Part shown: in pieces, positions 6,883-7,503 of the stretch | Layout of the letters: each line of letters begins with the position of its first letter | Position numbering within the stretch: the stretch's first letter is position 1 | Origin: DASZGI01 sp035938995 | GTDB taxonomy: Bacteria; Actinomycetota; Actinomycetes; Streptomycetales; Catenulisporaceae | NCBI RefSeq assembly: GCF_035938995.1 | Contig: NZ_DASZGI010000244.1 | Location: forward strand, 1 to 7,503 | Direction: 5' to 3' | Length of the DNA: 7,503 nt | Made by a program: the position numbers and the translations under genes | The notes under the pieces: model-generated | Database searches by the model: none | What the model was told of the DNA's origin: nothing | Seen by the model: only the letters and a program-made list of their open reading frames with translations

Positions 6883-7074
6883 TGACAGCTCCTTGCGACT
6901 GATGCAGCCGAGGGAGAAGCTCAGCAGGTCGTAGCGTTGCAGTTGGACGGCGTCGAGGAAGGGGAGACGTTGGCCGCCATCTGCTCGAACGTGGCCGTAC
7001 GTGCCTGCTCGCGGGCGCTCGGTGGAACGCGGAGGGCTGACCCGTCCTGCGTCTCCGGAGCGTGGTGGTCACGG
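6883..7074 (-). other. Intergenic region with coding-like but start-less frames, possible decayed gene
   Basis: The 192 bp between the crotonase stop and the small gene carry two overlapping open minus frames with strong G/C third positions. One (codons beginning at positions divisible by 3) reads AREQARTATFEQMAANV before stopping at 6921-6923. The other, in the register of the small gene, reads RLPFLDAVQLQRYDLLSFSL and continues into the small gene without a stop. Neither has a convincing start, apart from an ATG at 6978-6980 that opens a 19-codon ORF. A single frameshift near 6965-6975 would join them. This could be a remnant of a longer gene ending in the 111-aa frame, or simply chance openness in GC-rich DNA. 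No terminator hairpin is evident. Confidence 0.2.
6889..6894 (-). promoter_or_regulatory. Ribosome binding site deciding the GTG start at 6882
   Basis: AAGGAG on the minus strand is 6 nt from the GTG at 6880-6882. It is the main argument that the small gene is translated, since the protein itself has no recognised family. Confidence 0.55.
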
Positions 7075-7503
7075 TCAGGAGCGGGGCCCGATACGGTCGC
7101 CCATGTTCAGCTCCAGGTCGAGGATCATTTCTGGGCTCGCCTTTCCCGATCGCTGGAGCCGTTCCTGGACGGAAGGCCGGGCGAGAAGGGCGGTGAAGCG
7201 CGTGTGCGCAGATGCCAGACTCGCGGCGGTGGGCGGCGGAACCTCCTCGTTGAGGATGTCCTTCACTGCGCGCAGCGCTGCGGCATCGAATGAAGCGATC
7301 CGATGTGCGAACCGCTCGACGAGGGAGTCGAGCTCGTTGTCCGGCACTGCGCGGTTGATCCAGCCGTAACGCTCCGCCAGCTCCGCGCCGTAGTCTTCGC
7401 CCGAGGCGATGATCTCCAGTGCACGGGAGCGACCAACGAGCCGCCACAGCCGCTGCATGCCGCCGCATCCTGGGATGATCCCCGAACCGATCTCGAGCTG
7501 TCC
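7075..7503 (-). CDS. Enoyl-CoA hydratase/isomerase (crotonase) family protein, 5' end outside window
   Basis: The C-terminal 142 residues of a crotonase-fold acyl-CoA enzyme, ending at TGA (7075-7077). The start lies beyond the right edge; the family is usually about 250-290 residues, so roughly half is present. The visible segment opens with GQLEIGSGIIPGCGGMQRL, the family's active-site and oxyanion-hole region, and continues with LVGRSRALEIIASG, AELAERYGWINRAVPD, FAHRIASFDAAALRAVKDILN and a charged tail. By alignment from memory with rat mitochondrial enoyl-CoA hydratase, both catalytic glutamates appear kept: the E in LEIGSG (codon 7492-7494) and the E in ALEII (codon 7414-7416). It therefore probably hydrates or isomerises an enoyl-CoA in fatty-acid or related acyl-CoA metabolism in the cytosol. 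The unusual C and M in PGCGGM replace the common PGAGGT. The exact substrate is not deducible, and there is no apparent tie to the secreted protein next door. Confidence 0.9.
   Translation of the reverse strand, partial: GQLEIGSGIIPGCGGMQRLWRLVGRSRALEIIASGEDYGAELAERYGWINRAVPDNELDSLVERFAHRIASFDAAALRAVKDILNEEVPPPTAASLASAHTRFTALLARPSVQERLQRSGKASPEMILDLELNMGDRIGPRS

Noticed and set aside
6641..6934. Plus-strand ORF of 97 codons opposite the small gene
   Set aside because: The opposite frame has the better ribosome binding site (AAGGAG at 6 nt). This ORF has no recognised motif; however, since the minus gene is itself uncertain, the rejection is moderate.
6921..6980. A 19-codon ORF (MAANVSPSSTPSNCNATTC) with Ser/Thr/Cys content resembling a modified-peptide precursor
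   Set aside because: No convincing ribosome binding site, no leader-core structure and no modification enzymes in the window; more likely chance or part of a frameshifted remnant.
7039..7077. Possible terminator hairpin after the crotonase gene (ctccggag and nearby inverted bases)
   Set aside because: The stem is only a few base pairs and there is no longer GC stem or T-run; insufficient for a call.
6815..7468. Minus-strand ORF of 217 codons overlapping the crotonase and small gene
   Set aside because: The crotonase frame has unmistakable family motifs over the same bases, and this frame is a low-complexity Arg/Pro/Ser shadow.

Overview
The window is high-GC DNA with strong G/C bias at third codon positions, GTG starts and a large secreted protein of a type common in Streptomyces-like bacteria. 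This points to a filamentous actinomycete chromosome; no genus can be fixed from the sequence. All supported genes read leftward (minus strand) and share one codon register.

Right edge (about 7075-7503): the C-terminal 142 residues of an enoyl-CoA hydratase/isomerase (crotonase) family enzyme whose start lies outside the window. Then comes a 192-bp gap (6883-7074) holding coding-like but start-less reading frames, possibly a decayed gene. Next is a small unrecognised gene of 111 codons (6547-6882) with a strong ribosome binding site and codon use less GC-biased than its neighbours. A second gap (6346-6546) carries short palindromic and direct-repeat motifs upstream of the major gene.

Main feature (1-about 6345): one uninterrupted reading frame of at least 2115 codons that leaves the window at the left edge. 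It encodes a giant exported modular protein: a signal peptide with a long basic N-region, an N-terminal beta-rich module typical of actinomycete RHS-like/FG-GAP surface proteins, a DNRLRE-like module, an Ig/Fn3-like linker, FG-GAP/VCBS-type repeats, a LamG jellyroll, a clan GH-A (GH39-like) glycoside hydrolase domain with both catalytic glutamates visible, a beta-sandwich, and at least three tandem F5/8-type-C-like (galactose-binding fold) modules, the third cut by the edge. The likely role is an extracellular enzyme/adhesin acting on a plant- or microbe-derived polysaccharide, but the substrate cannot be read from the sequence. The gene contains a single TTA codon, a possible bldA-type control point.

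No RNA genes, CRISPR arrays, insertion sequences or confident terminators were seen. The crotonase and the giant protein have no evident functional link.
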